From positions 1,783,306,466 to 1,783,370,465 of the forward strand of contig NC_056743.1 of the NCBI RefSeq assembly GCF_019279795.1: 64,000 nucleotides of DNA, given 5' to 3'. The notes beneath the pieces are model-generated. The model ran no database searches, was not told where the DNA came from, and was given only the letters and a program-made list of their open reading frames with translations. Positions 1 through 11,254 of the stretch are shown here, in pieces. The translations under genes and the position numbers were made by a program. The stretch's first letter is position 1, and each line of letters begins with the position of its first letter. Source of the DNA: Protopterus annectens. Lineage: Eukaryota; Chordata; Ceratodontiformes; Protopteridae.

Positions 1-210
1 TTGCAGTCCATTGGAAACAGAGTATAGATATAGGTCTATGAGGCAATCTTCACAGGACATTGTGTTTACACCCTATATTCTGTTCTTGTGAGGAACCTCT
101 GAGGACATTCCAGGTGTTGCACATGCCTGGTCAGGTACATACCGAAGCAGGCATTTATACTCAATAATGGATATGATAAGGGCTGAGTATGTTGCATAAT
201 GTTGTAATGG
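1..210 (-). repeat. CR1-like LINE fragment, strongly decayed
   Basis: Positions 80-200 (GAACCTCTGAGGACATTCC, then CAGGTACATACCGAAG) align with 27,915-28,010 of the better-preserved minus-strand CR1 copy. This is the stretch behind the conserved FGMYLT segment near the end of the reverse transcriptase ORF. It is out of order relative to the next fragment at 460, so it is probably a separate insertion. No reading frame survives. Confidence 0.5.
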
Positions 211-459
211 CTGTATACTTACACAATGAAAGGTGTGTCATGGACCTATTTCTGTTTCTGTTTCATGATTCTGTTGGGGCACCTATGGACACACAGCAGC
301 AAGACAGCCATAGATGTCACAGCACAGGATAGAATGTCAGCACAGAAAAATATGTCTTCAGCAAGATACAGCACTATAGGTGCATGGCTCCATAAGTTCA
401 TATTTGTGTAACAGACTAAAAAGGACAATAGTGTCAGTCAGAGTACTCATTCATCCCTA

Positions 460-1700
460 ATCTGTGAAAAGGTCTGATACCCTTGATAAGTGCCACCAGG
501 GTTTGGGGAACTAACACATCTACAAACTGTGGTGATGAAGATGACCCATCTACAAATATCCTGTGTCCAGTAGAGACATTTGTCCGACACCAGTTATGAT
601 TATCTTGTTCTGCATCTCATTGTGTAACCTGGACATGATGTATGTCAGAGCAGATTTGTGCTTCGCAAGCATGGGGGGGGTGCTATTTCATATAGGGTGT
701 ACTGCTTGTGTTACATACCTGTCTTTCCAGCATGTACTGTTTATACCACAGTGGTGTTTTAGGTGTATAGAACAGGTAAGACAAGTGTTAGTCCTGTCAT
801 GGATATGCGGGAGGTACACAGTGGGATCTGACACATCCTTGTATGGAGCCATACACATCCCCTCCAAAGCATGTAGGAGACAGACTACACATGTACGGCC
901 TTGACACAGTCTCCTTAGAACATGTTATCTACACTGTGTATTGGTGTACCATGGAACCTGTGTGGCTGCTACAGTTGTAATATATGCCTCTGTAGTGACA
1001 TAGCAAGGGTGTCACTGCACACAATGATAGGTGTGATGACTGCCACAGTCAGTATGGCAGTGACAGTCTGGGATTTACATCCCATACCTGTCTGTATAGG
1101 TTGTACAAAAGTGAATGCATCCCCATATCTTACCGATCAGTGAAAGTCAAAGGCTATATTACTCTCTGTATCCATAACTCCATGGGTAATGGCTCAACTG
1201 TGTGCAGTGTGCGGACACTATAATATTTGCCAGGGATGGATGACTTCCCAAAGGATAGTATTGTGCAGTTGTTGGCCTTTAGTATTTGTCAGTGGCTCAG
1301 ACAACTGAATATGTGTCTTAGGCCATCCTGGATTACTATTGATTCTGTGTGAGATTCTGTGACAGCTCCTAATACGCAGTCACTTGCTAATGTAGTCAGC
1401 AGTGAGAGGTCACTGACAGTGGCTGTGACTGCAGAGAGGGAATGGCTAGCAGGGGTATGCCAATAATGAAGAATGATGAAATCCACTGGTTAGTGGCATC
1501 AGTGCCGCGTAGGTCTCCCATCGCTATCTTCCCAGAGCATGACTGTCAGACACTTGAATGTCCAGCAGCTGACATAACACTCTGTACATAATATACGCAG
1601 TTTCCAGTAAGACCTGCTAGCCTAATATTGTCAAATACCTTGTCAAGCCATGGTAAGTGGAGTGAATCATATGTCTGTCATCTATTGCATAGTGTCACCG
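460..1700 (-). repeat. CR1-like LINE fragment, decayed
   Basis: Several blocks match the minus-strand CR1 at 27.4-28.6 kb in the same order. These are GATACCCTTGATAAGTG (about 475), the GGGATCTGACA and GTAGGAGACAG blocks near 820-880, GGGATGGATGACTTCCCAAA (about 1,235), GTGAGATTCTGTGACAGCTC (about 1,350) and the antisense of the LAKAFD motif near 1,640. It therefore covers the RT domain through to near the 3' end. Stops and indels are everywhere, and the short ORFs here are chance openings. Confidence 0.6.
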
Positions 1701-2884
1701 GTCACAGTTGGTCGGTATGATCTGACCTTGAGCAAAAGTAACAGTGTTTGGGCCAGTGTTAGTAGGTGTATGACAGTATCAGTGCTTGTATCCATGATAA
1801 CTCCTTTCATGACATTTCATGTGACATGACTCAGAGATCCGGGAGACTGCTTGCCACTGCATGCTAGATGTCCTCTGTACAAGTAAGCAATGCAGTTACT
1901 TCCAGCATGTTGGAAGAAGAGAGTCATGCAAGGTGTCTGTACAGAGCACAGACACACACATTAGGGAAGTGTAATATGTATACACTGTGTTGCTTAGTCA
2001 TGCTGCAGCTCACTTGCCCAAAAGTTAGTCCAGATCCTTACCTATAATGCCCTGGTGCAGTGCTATCACATCCCCACACTGGTAATCAACATATTACATC
2101 ATGTGTTTACCAACATGGGTTACCACTACAGCCCGCCCAATGTGAGGACCTCCCTGGTGGGATCTGGCCACAGATCAGTCTCCTTAGAACTACCACCATG
2201 AATCCCCCCATGCAGACAATACAGGCACATATGTCAACAATGCCATTTATTAACTCTTGTGGGATGGTTGACACAGATTAACTGCTCCTCCCCCCTCAGG
2301 TGGGACAGGCAAGTATGCAAAGCTCTACACCCATGCACTATGGCAACAGCATTACAACTGCATGAACTAAGCTCTACATGACAGGAGAGCCACAGGCTCA
2401 TCATGGTACGGCAAACCTGACTGGTGGACAACTGCCATTAGTGGGCTGTACAGTAACAGGTGGACAGTGTGGTGGGACAGTTGGGGTGAGGGTGTCCCCA
2501 CAACATGGAGTTACAACCTCCTCAGCTAAAAGAAGCACATATTGTTGTTGAAATGTTGTGTAGACATGGTAAGTGACAAAATTAGCCACCCACACAAAGC
2601 AGAACCACAATGCACAGTGTAGTTACATGTGTAACCTCAAAGGATAAACCAAGATTGTTGGTGGACTCATACATAATGATGCCACATATGATGGGTCTGT
2701 ACTCATAGCTAACCTGCAGCCCCACACTTTCTGTGTCAACTACATTCCCCTGTCCCCACCACATGTGACACATGACATTCCTGCAACTATCTCATAACTT
2801 CCATATTTACAGAGCAGTTCGCAAGTGGCCTCTCAGTGGAAGATACACAGCATCTATTTGACATGCTAACACTCCAGGCTGCAT
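1701..2884. other. No gene recognised
   Basis: Unique-looking sequence without a supported coding region. A short block near 2,150-2,195 (GGGATCTGGCC, then CTCCTTAGAAC) resembles 820-925 and may be another CR1 scrap. The small ORFs here have no recognisable motif. Confidence 0.4.
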
Positions 2885-3560
2885 CCCACATGTGATCTAA
2901 CAAGGATTACTAACACCATTGGGAAAAGCTGGAATCATACTGAAACCACTGGCTGCACACTTGCTGAGTGGGCAACAGCAACTGTTATACCCCTGCACAG
3001 AGGTGGTGCATCCATTGACCAACATAACTGTAGACCTCTTTGTCTAAGTATCCATATCGTATGCTCATAGGGGCAATTATCATGGGGCTGATCAGCACAC
3101 ATATATTTGATCTGCACACAGTTCACTGTACACAGTTTGGATGTGTGACAGGGGGATATTGACTGTTACACATGGTGGACATTTCCAAGGCAGTCACCAA
3201 GGACCTGGATGAAGGGATAGCAGGGCATACAACCCCTGTGACTGAGCCAAGCCATCTGACTATATCCCCTGCTCAGGCAAAATTTACAAAGCACCCACCT
3301 AGGCATCCATGATGTTGTCATTGTAGGGGGTCACTAAGTGGCCCATTGATTGCACATAGACTCAACATAGGGACATCTGCCTCCAATAGCTGATCTGTAA
3401 GCAGCAGTGTTCAACAGAGCTCAGCCCTGGGTCCTCTACTGCTTGGAATCAATTTAACCACAATACACGCAACTAATGAATGTCTGTGGCTAACAATGTT
3501 GGCTGATGCCTGCAAATTGTGTGCACTCATCGAGTCTCTGTGTTATGTCACTATCCTTCA
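2885..3560 (+). repeat. CR1-like LINE fragment, RT region
   Basis: Reads in parallel with the plus-strand CR1 at 24,240-24,870. GCAACTGTTATACCCCTGCA and GGTGGTGCATCCATTGAC match the codons for the 'TVVPLHKGG' segment. Later blocks match the KVVHTAYLDLAKAFD, GSVLGPLLFG and FTDDCKL regions (CTCAGCCCTGGGTCCTCTAC; TGGCTGATGCCTGCAAA). It is heavily decayed with frameshifts. It continues at 4,050 after an interruption by a (TA)n tract and a short retroposon tail. Confidence 0.6.
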
Positions 3561-3615
3561 AGAGGGTATTGCTGAACACATTCCTGTTGAAATAGTAATG
3601 GCCATAAACTCCATG

Positions 3616-3617
<2 letters not shown>

Positions 3618-3675
<58 letters not shown>
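3618..3675. repeat. (TA)n microsatellite
   Basis: About 28 uninterrupted TA units. The tract lies inside a decayed CR1 fragment and is easily seen by eye. Confidence 0.97.
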
Positions 3676-3678
<3 letters not shown>

Positions 3679-3719
3679 TACAATTTCTATCAGTAAAATC
3701 TATGTACCTGGTAAGTAGA

Positions 3720-3838
3720 AAAAGTTACAAAAGACATGCATATGGAGTGTTTCTCCCCAGGCCTCTGCTGAAAATTGGCTTTGTTCCAAGTTGGATTTTC
3801 CCTGTTAACAAATGTTAAATAAATAAATAAATAAGTAG
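3720..3838 (+). repeat. LINE/SINE 3' tail fragment with (AAAT)n end
   Basis: The segment AAGACATGCATATGGAG, TTTCTCCCCAGGCCTCTGCT, AACAAATGTTAAATAAATAA matches the 3' part of the SINE at 30.8-31.05 kb and the 3' end of the L2-like LINE at 55.7 kb (minus). Ending in an (AAAT)n run is typical of the family. Its 5' part is missing. Confidence 0.7.
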
Positions 3839-4049
3839 CACATCAGTTGCAGCATGTGATCTATATGGCATAGCTGAGGGCACAGGCACCTGTAAGTGAC
3901 ATACTCATAACCTCCAAGTACTCTTCCCTCAGCATGCAAATATCTCAATGCAATGGCTATTTGGTAATGTACCTTGTTAAGCAGTACTGACAATTGCACA
4001 GAACAGTATGGTCCCTCATAAGGACAATTCACATATTCAGTATGTGTTC

Positions 4050-4450
4050 AATGAGGATCATCTACAATGAGTGTATTTTAGCCTGTGGCATATAGACTAC
4101 TCAGAGATGATCTGTGCCTTGCATACGGGGCAATGTATGACCCTGCTTGATTGTATATGCTGCCTATCTGTAGGAGGCATAGTACATGGATAAATCACTG
4201 TAAGGACATTAACCTAGTATGTCACATTAGTAATATATGCTGGTGGGAGAGATTTGACTAGCAGGCTTACACAAACCCTTGAAACAGAACCCTGCCTAAT
4301 GGCAAAAAGAGCACATCAGTGCACCTCAGCACACACCCCCTGTATTATTGGTTGGGTGACTGTCATCTCACCACAGGGCTTTACATAGGTCTCTCTTGGA
4401 CTGGGCCAATATGTGCTGATCCTGTAACTATGGGTATAAAGTTGTTTAGG
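4050..4450 (+). repeat. CR1-like LINE fragment, C-terminal/3' part
   Basis: GTGGCATATAGACTACTCAG and GATGATCTGTGCCTTGCATA correspond to the codons for the YHLLRGDLCLTY motif at 25,315-25,360. GACATTAACCTAGTATG and TGCTGGTGGGAGAGATTTG correspond to the DLNL...CWRDRF stretch at 25,430-25,480. Orientation and order agree with the fragment at 2,885-3,560, so both are probably one old insertion interrupted later. Confidence 0.6.
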
Positions 4451-4532
4451 ATTGTGAGGGCTGTATGGCCATTATGCTAGTGAAGTTCAAACATCTTATG
4501 GTTCTATAACAGGATGTAAAATGCTCTAACAG

Positions 4533-4534
<2 letters not shown>

Positions 4535-4574
<40 letters not shown>
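4535..4574. repeat. (CA)n microsatellite
   Basis: About 20 CA units at the end of the long Harbinger-bearing repeat. The homologous place in the second copy also carries (TG)n tracts. Confidence 0.95.
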
Positions 4575-4577
<3 letters not shown>

Positions 4578-5644
4578 GCTACATTGAGGCTAACACCACT
4601 TCCAATTACTACATACAAGACTTGGCAATGCACACACATAATGCAAGTTGGCTGTATGTAGATTAGAACATTTGCCTATGTAATGGTACACACTACAGAT
4701 CACAGTACGTGATGCATGCAACACACCTCATATCTGCTAGTACTATCAGTTTAGGACATATAATGTGTGATGATATCAGCAAGCCTTGTGTTCAGCCATT
4801 TGGGGGGGAGGCACATCACCTGCTACAAATTAAATACTGCAAAAAAGTCCCTGTTTCTAAGGTAGTGAGGTGATCATATTTATGCCATATGGACATACAC
4901 ACATGTGCACCAAGTGTCTTGGAGTGAAATTAGAACCCTTACTTACCTAGTCCTAAACACTGTAGATCACAGTACTTATCACATGTGACATGGACACGTG
5001 CACACCAAGTGGCCTGCTGTGAGATTAGAACCCCTATCTAGTTTTATACACTATAGATCACAGTACTTATAGCATGTGCCATGGGTTGTCTGTTTATATG
5101 TGATTGTAGGCACAGTACTTGTGCATTACACAAGCTAGACTTGTGTTGAACAGCATCTGTGGTCTGGCCTACAGAGCAATATTGCTTCATACTGTTATCT
5201 GCATCTAGTATCCTAGCAGCAAAATAACTGTTATTATCCTAAGCTATGTGTGTACAGTTACCACTATGGCCATATGTGGCTGTTTGCAGTTAGACAGGCA
5301 AGCCTGTGGGCAGAAAGAATGGGCCCTGTCCATGCGTCCATTGAAAACATTATATATTACACCATCTGCTCACCTGTTTTTGTCTATGTGGTGACATCCA
5401 GCAGGCACAGGTGTCTGTAGGTAAGTGCATTATGTACTGTTGAGCCCTTACTTTGGATCCTTTGAGCAATAGTATAGATGTGTGATAGTGCAGTTTTACT
5501 CACCATTATTAGGGTATGTAGGACAATACAGACATCCACACACATATTTATGTATATAACAGGGATGTATATATAAATGTAGCTCTGTGTGTATGATGCG
5601 TATGTGTGTTATGTAGACATACAGGGAGAGACTGACATGTATTG

Positions 5645-5648
<4 letters not shown>

Positions 5649-5705
<57 letters not shown>
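5649..5705. repeat. (AT)n microsatellite
   Basis: About 28 AT units. A (GA)n tract lies nearby at 5,773-5,790. An (AT)n tract occupies the corresponding position in the second copy of the surrounding repeat (45,037-45,084). Confidence 0.95.
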
Positions 5706-5706
<1 letters not shown>

Positions 5707-6159
5707 CTATAAATATAGGTATATATCTATTTGACAATACATAGAGATAGATATATTATGTACATGACAGAGAGCTAGAGAGAGAGAGAGACAGATATGT
5801 ATACGTATACATATGTGTGTATAGACATATGTATACATAACAGGAAATTTTGATGAAGGGGCAACACTATTGTGCTCATTTTATCTAAGTGTATAGGCAT
5901 GGCCAATGGGACTTACAGTACTTATAAAGTGACTCCAGCCCACACCTACCTGCACTGCAGTCCAGGGTTTGGTGTGTTACAGACAGTGACATCTGCCCCA
6001 TTTCTGCAGTACTGCACTTCACTGAAATTGTCAATAGCATTCCCCAGTTATCTGATGTAATTAATATGTGACTGAGGTTCATATTGTTACACCACACACA
6101 CTGACACTGTGGAATCACCAACATAATAATATCTGCCATGCAAAACATGTGAATACTTC

Positions 6160-6240
6160 CAGATTAGAACCATCAGTACTGTCATCCATACTAACTTTCC
6201 TAGTCCACTGAGCCACACCAGACAGAGAGGAGTCATTCAT
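6160..6240 (-). repeat. tRNA-like segment inside the long repeat
   Basis: On the minus strand, TGGCTCAGTGGACTAGGA resembles a pol III A box. About 45 bases later GGTTCTAATCTGG resembles a B box with one change from the usual GGTTCGAATCC. The same place in the other copy (43,850-43,915) is more decayed. It could be a SINE head embedded in the repeat or a coincidence. It does not look like a functional tRNA gene. Confidence 0.3.
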
Positions 6241-6835
6241 CACACAATCAACAGCATAAATATGTATATTGTTATTCCTGCATTAAGTGAGGCATACAAT
6301 GTGGGATTGATTTCTATGTTACAGCCCTGAGATTGCCTGGACTGCTGATATGCCATAGCTGACTTACTGTTAATGCAGTTATAAGGGAACACTGTGATCT
6401 GTTGGGATAGACAGTAGTCCAAATATCATGTGACCCCACTGTTTGACATTCCCCCTTGAGTGATGTAGTGCATATTCCAACCATGAGGCCTAGTGAATAT
6501 TAAGGAACACATACTAGTAGACTGCGTAATTATAGTCCAATGCAGATGTTACTAGTGTCCAAATAGCCCACTATATTTACTTGCATAAATGCAGCAAATC
6601 CATACATACACATTATAATAATCCTTACAAGTAGTGTGTAGGTTAGGGACTTACCTTGTAAATGCAGCAGTTGGCAAAACTGTAGTTCAGGGCTGACTCT
6701 GTTTGATGCAAGCAGTACATAGCAAATACATGGATAGGAACAGGTTTTGTGGGTTGCCTGTCATCAATTTTGCTATATGTATGTGAGTAGGAGTAAGGTT
6801 TCAGTCCCTGGGGTCCTAGGTTGTCAGTGAATGTG

Positions 6836-7992
6836 CTATGTGTTGTCCGCCAAAGCTAGAGTGTACTGGGCATGCCTATGTCTGCCTACAGTGACATCAG
6901 CAGGGGTTTCCTCCTCTGAGTCCTCCTGTGACTTTGGCTGTGGTGACCTAGGCAGTGGTGGTGGGCTGTGTATCCCTTCCCTTTGCTGATCCTGCTGCAG
7001 TTGTTTCCACAGGATCATATTGTGTAGTATAGCACATACTGTGAACATATGTGTACACGTGGCTGGACAGTACTACAAGGCTCTGCCAGATATATCAATG
7101 CACCAGAACCATAACTTCAGAAGCCCAAACATATACTCTATGATGTTCCTAGTTTGTGGATGTGCTTCAATATGGTGTTCTTCAGTGGGTGTGTGTGCAT
7201 TTCTGATGGGTGTCATCATCCATGGTTCCAGGGCATAGCCAGCATCCTGCAGTAAACGGCTGTGTGGGATGTCCCCTACAAAACATCTGGTACAGCTGCG
7301 ATTTGTGCCAGATATGGCAGTCATGATAACTGCCAGGGCTGCCAGCACACACATTCATGATAATCCCCTGGGCATTGCAAACAACCTGGATATTGATGGA
7401 GTGATACCCCTTGCAATTGACATAGATTCTATCCTCCTCACTGGGTGGTGCTTTGATGTGTACATGAGTGCAACCTATTTCATCCAGTACTTCAGGGTAA
7501 TGTACTACATAGTAGAAGTGTTGCATATTGCTGGCCCTTGCCTCAGGGGTGAGGGGAAAGGAAATGTGATCACTGGCATGTGGTAGCATGGCATCCAGGA
7601 ACTGGTGGAGAACCCTGGATGCTGATGCCTGTGAGACCCCCATCATGTCCCCAGTTGGTCTTTGGAAAGCACTGTAGCTGGCATCCTAAAGACTACACAT
7701 ACCTTTGATTTCACTGGGATGAGTTCCCCTCTGTTGGCTCTGGGTCTGAGTTGAAGATGGCAGAGCTCAGTGAGTTCTTGTAGTATGTCCTGTCCACCCT
7801 GTAGTGCTCTACAATCTCCAGCTCATGTAGCTCCTGGAAGGTTACTCTGGGCCTGAACACTCTTCTTCTTCGCTGTATAGGCCTATGGTCAGCAACAGCA
7901 GCAGCAGTGACTTCATCATCTAGCACATACATATGTAGCAGAGCTGTAGCAGCCCCTGGCATTCTTTCAGTTAAAAAGTCCCAAGTCTGCAC
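6836..7992 (-). pseudogene. PIF/Harbinger transposase (HARBI1-like), broken
   Basis: Three minus-strand reading segments together resemble a HARBI1-type DDE transposase. The first (7,711-7,992) is an N-terminal piece with an RRRRVFRPRVTF segment. The second (about 7,073-7,646) is the nuclease part, starting with the helix GVSQASASRVLHQFLDAM. It then shows HVHIKAP, YVNCKGYHSINIQVVC, GSYHDCHIW with a likely catalytic Asp, and EPWMMTP. The third (6,836-7,048) has CAILHNMILWK and an acidic tail. The usual first catalytic Asp, in a DCTH-type motif, is replaced by IGCTH. Frame changes separate the pieces, and the gap before the nuclease at about 7,650-7,710 may be an intron in the original gene. 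Family members cut and paste Harbinger DNA. This copy cannot encode an active enzyme as it stands. Confidence 0.8.
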
Positions 7993-8486
7993 TCCAGTGG
8001 TGCAGAGTATTGTGGGAAAATCAGAATGTAGGGTGTATGCATACTTTATAGAGTTCTGCTGTAGGTGCAGAATGTGTGATTGGCTAACTATGATGCATTC
8101 TACCTGCCAACAATATAATTAACATCATTTAATGGCCCTGTTTTAGCTTAAACAAGGGTCAGAACTAATTAAATACTTTTTAAATATGCTCACAATGCAA
8201 ACACGTGCACAGAAGGTAAACAAAACTTAGAGGTTAGCAGACATACACCCCTGTAAGAACATGCTCAACCAGCCAGTGTGCCATGCAAACACATGTACCT
8301 AAGCTGAAATGAGCTTAGAAGTCGGTAGACACACCCTACCTTGTGTCAGATACCTCCTGTGTAAACAGCAAATGGGTCTAAGCCTACACGAAGGGGATAT
8401 GCGGACACGATTACACCTTTCTGCTATTCAGTACCTCCACCTTACACCCTGGAAACTACATGTTTCAGAACCCAACCACATTAGCA

Positions 8487-9402
8487 ACAGCAAAATCAAA
8501 ACAAAAAGCACTTCAAACCCAGTAGGTTAAAACACGAACAGCTTTAATGATGACCACAAAGTACAACAAAAAAAAATTAATGCTGACAAAATTAAAATAA
8601 CGTTTTCATCACAAACGCCCTCAGATAAATTGGTCTCTTTGCCTTCACCTTTTATAAGTTAAATAATTAGTGCATATCCAATGAACTCAGGGCTGTAATT
8701 AAATAATAAAGACATACAAATATTTGTATCACATCCTTTCATAAACTTTTTAAAATTTAACAATAAATACACAATGTATAAAATATAAGAAAGATAAAAT
8801 TAATTATGGTACCAAAAAATCAAATGTGTGGATATTTGCATACTCATTTTACCAACTTTAGTGAATATGTATATTCTACATAAAAAAACAATCTGTCGAA
8901 ATGGAATTTTGGTTCCCCCTACTGGAAAAATATTTCATTACAAATATAGCAAAAGAACATGTAAATAAAGAAATACGTTAATATCCTAAAAATAATATTC
9001 TACCTTACTATATGGTAAATTGTGAAGTTTCTTAATGAAACACTAAAATTGATGAATAATTCATGTATCTCCTAAAAAAACTTTTTAATATGTCTAGTCC
9101 TTTAAAATAACAATTATAAACTTATAACTTTGCAGATCTCAATTTCAACACTAGAGTAAGTGAAATCATGTCATAGAGACCTGGAGATTTATTGGCTTCC
9201 AATATTATTTGCCAGTACAATTCTTTATACTCCACAAGTGTTTCCCACATACCACCCCTGGGGTCCACAGCTACTGTTTCTAATATAAAAAAACTGAAAT
9301 TCTGCCTGTTTACATATAACAGTGTGCTTATATAGTGCATTATTTTCACATTTGGTTCTAATGTCATAAAGATGCTCAGAAATTCTTTGCTTAAGTTTTT
9401 TA
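8487..9402 (-). mobile_element. Penelope-like element, 5'-truncated copy, inverted (PLE-A')
   Basis: The reverse complement matches 10,300-11,205 over its full length. It includes the end of the GIY-YIG endonuclease (9,122-9,367, containing GGMWETLVEYKELYW and ending RSAKL), the 3' noncoding region and the pseudo-LTR out to CTACTGGGTTTGAAGTGC. It meets the next copy head to head at about 9,402, giving inverted arms of about 0.9 kb. Such inverted partial copies are characteristic of Penelope insertions. Confidence 0.85.
8594..8632 (-). ncRNA. Hammerhead-ribozyme-like motif (degenerate)
   Basis: On the minus strand, TATCTGAGGG is followed after a short spacer by GATGAAAACGTTATTTT. This is the inverted counterpart of the motif at 11,073-11,099, with the conserved CTGANRA-like box changed to CTGAGGG. 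It is probably inactive. Confidence 0.4.
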
Positions 9403-10576
9403 GAGTATGTGGACATTTTATGGTAGATTCTTAGACAATTTGTGTTTTTTATGGGAGGGAAATGAAGATACTTTTAAGTCATTTGTTGAATATATTAATG
9501 GAACAACTAGTTTTTTTAAATTTACACATAATTTTAATTACCAACAGTTAAATTATTTAGATGTAAATATAAGTAAGACAAATGAAGGATTTATGTCCAA
9601 GATATATCGGAAGGAGACCTTTTCAAACTCATATTTACATTATACTAGTTCACATCCGCCTCATCAAAAGAGGGGTGTAGTAAAAGGTCAATTAGTGCGT
9701 TTAAGTAGGATGACCTCTGATGATAAAACATTTTATAGTCAGGGTAAGGCATTGAAAGGGCTGTTTTTAAACAGAGGTTATCCCAGTGATTTGTTTGACC
9801 AAATATGCAAGGAAGAAGCTGGAGAAAGGAATGGTAGATTTGCCCCTATTTTAGGGAAACCACAAACAGCTATTGAACAAAAAGTGGATGAAGTAAACAT
9901 AAATGATCATTATAGCTTGGGGATTACAACTACATACGATGGCCATTCAGGACTAGTTAGGAGAATTGTTGATAAGGAAAAATTTTGCAAAACTGTCCGA
10001 TTTAAAACCCATCTTTGACAATGATTTGAAGTATACTTATCGGAGAGGTAATATAAAGAGTTTATTGGAAAGGGGTACAAATAGATACAATTTGGAGAAA
10101 GGTACTAAAAAGAAAAAAGGTTTATTTAAGTGTGGAATCTGTAACTATTGCTCCCACCTTATAACAGGAGAAGTTATATATTTGCAAGCAAGGAAAATGA
10201 AATTAATTTTAAACACCTTTGCAAATTGTAATACCAAAGGTATCATTTATTTGGCCCTATGTAAAAGATGTGATTCATTTTATGTTGGGAAGAGTGAAAG
10301 GAAACTTAAGCAAAGAATTTATGAACAGCTTTATGACATTAGAACCAAATGTGAAAATAATGCACTATATAAGCACACTGTTGTATATAAACAGGCAGAA
10401 TTTCAGCTTTTTATATTAAAACAGTAGCTGTGGACCCCAGGGGTGGTATGTGGGAAACACTTGTGGAGTATAGAGAATTGTACTGGCAAATAATATTGGA
10501 AGCCAGTAAATCTCCAGGTCTCAATGACATGATTTCAATTACTCCAGTGTTGAAATTGAGATCTGCGAAGTTATAA
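9403..10576 (+). pseudogene. Penelope-like RT/GIY-YIG ORF2, 3' half (PLE-A)
   Basis: The copy starts abruptly inside the RT palm at YGRFLDNLCFLWEG, where the catalytic YLDD-type motif has become FLDN. It continues through the LDVNISK segment, the thumb (HPPHQKRGVVKGQLVRLSRM) and the linker. The endonuclease part shows KCGICNYCSHL zinc-type cysteines, IIYLALCKRCDSFYVGKSE as GIY-YIG core, LKQRIYEQLYDI, and MWETLVEYRELYW with the expected Glu. Frameshifts lie near 9,985 and 10,425. It is very close in sequence to 13,511-14,418 of PLE-B, so both are recent relatives. PLE RT with GIY-YIG performs target-primed insertion; this copy is dead. Confidence 0.85.
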
Positions 10577-11254
10577 GTTTATGATTGTTATTTTAAAGGA
10601 CTAGACATATTAAAAAGTTTTTTTAGGAGATACATTAATTATTCATCAATTTTAGTGTTTCACTAAGAAACTTCACAATTTACCATATAGTAATATAGGA
10701 TATTATTTTTAGGACATTAACGTATTTCACTATTTACACTGACTTTTGCTATATTTGTAATGAAATATTTTTCCAGTAGGGGGAACCAAAAGTCCATTTC
10801 GACAGATTGTTTTTAATGTAGAATATACATATTCACTAAAGTTGGTAAAATGAGTATGCAAATATCCACACATTTGATTTTCTGGTACCATAATTCATTT
10901 TATATTTCTTATATGGTATACAGTGTGTATTTATTGTTAAATTTTAAAAGGTTTATGAAAGGATGTGATACAAATATGTGTATGTCTTTATTATTTAATT
11001 ACAGTTCTGAGTTCACTGGATATGCACTAAATATTTAACTTATAAAAGGTGAAGGCAAAGAGACCAATTTATCTGAGGAAGTTGGTGACGAAAACGTTAT
11101 TTTAATTTTGTCAGCATTAATTTTTTTTGGTTGTACTTTGTGGTCGTTATTAAAGCTGTTCGTGTTTTAACCTACTGAGTTTGAGGTGCTTTTTGTTTTG
11201 GTTTTGGTAAATTTTTGCACCTTCCGTGGAATTGTTTATAGGTATTTTTTTCGG
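10577..11254 (+). repeat. PLE pseudo-LTR / intergenic region between tandem copies
   Basis: AT-rich noncoding DNA following the ORF2 stop of PLE-A and preceding ORF1 of PLE-B. The inverted arm at 8,487-9,120 repeats it. In Penelope elements tandem partial duplication places a 3' region upstream of the next ORF1 as a pseudo-LTR, which is what is seen here. It holds the hammerhead-like motif at 11,073. Confidence 0.7.
11065..11105 (+). ncRNA. Hammerhead-ribozyme-like motif
   Basis: CTGAGGA (11,073-11,079) fits the CUGANGA core. It is followed by a short weak hairpin (GTTGGTGAC) and then GAAA (11,090-11,093), the self-complementary four bases ACGT, and TA. This reads as GAAA, stem III, U, H. 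A stem III this short would be stable mainly in dimers. Stem I pairing is poor. Hammerhead ribozymes in PLE pseudo-LTRs are known from the literature; activity here is inference. Confidence 0.55.

Larger units (their letters stand above)
4530..8486 (-). mobile_element. Long Harbinger-bearing repeat, copy 1
   Basis: Read on the minus strand, this stretch is collinear with 41,440-46,440 on the plus strand. Matching landmarks, in order, are a GTTGCTAATG block, a pair of roughly 90-100 bp subterminal repeats, the Harbinger N-terminal and nuclease ORF remnants and a CAGTGGGGTCACA block. Then come a GAATGC..TTGGACAAT-like block, an (AT)n tract followed by CATCCCTGTTATA, GCAGCCACATATGGCC, and a terminal (GT)n. 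The copies differ by many substitutions and indels, so both are old. The 8,486 edge is where a Penelope element begins, so the true terminus is not visible. I could not identify terminal inverted repeats. Confidence 0.6.

Noticed and set aside
563-904. 113-codon plus-strand frame
   Set aside because: Lies antisense over a decayed CR1 fragment; no motif.
7269-7586. 105-codon plus-strand frame
   Set aside because: Antisense of the Harbinger nuclease; the minus strand carries the recognisable motifs.
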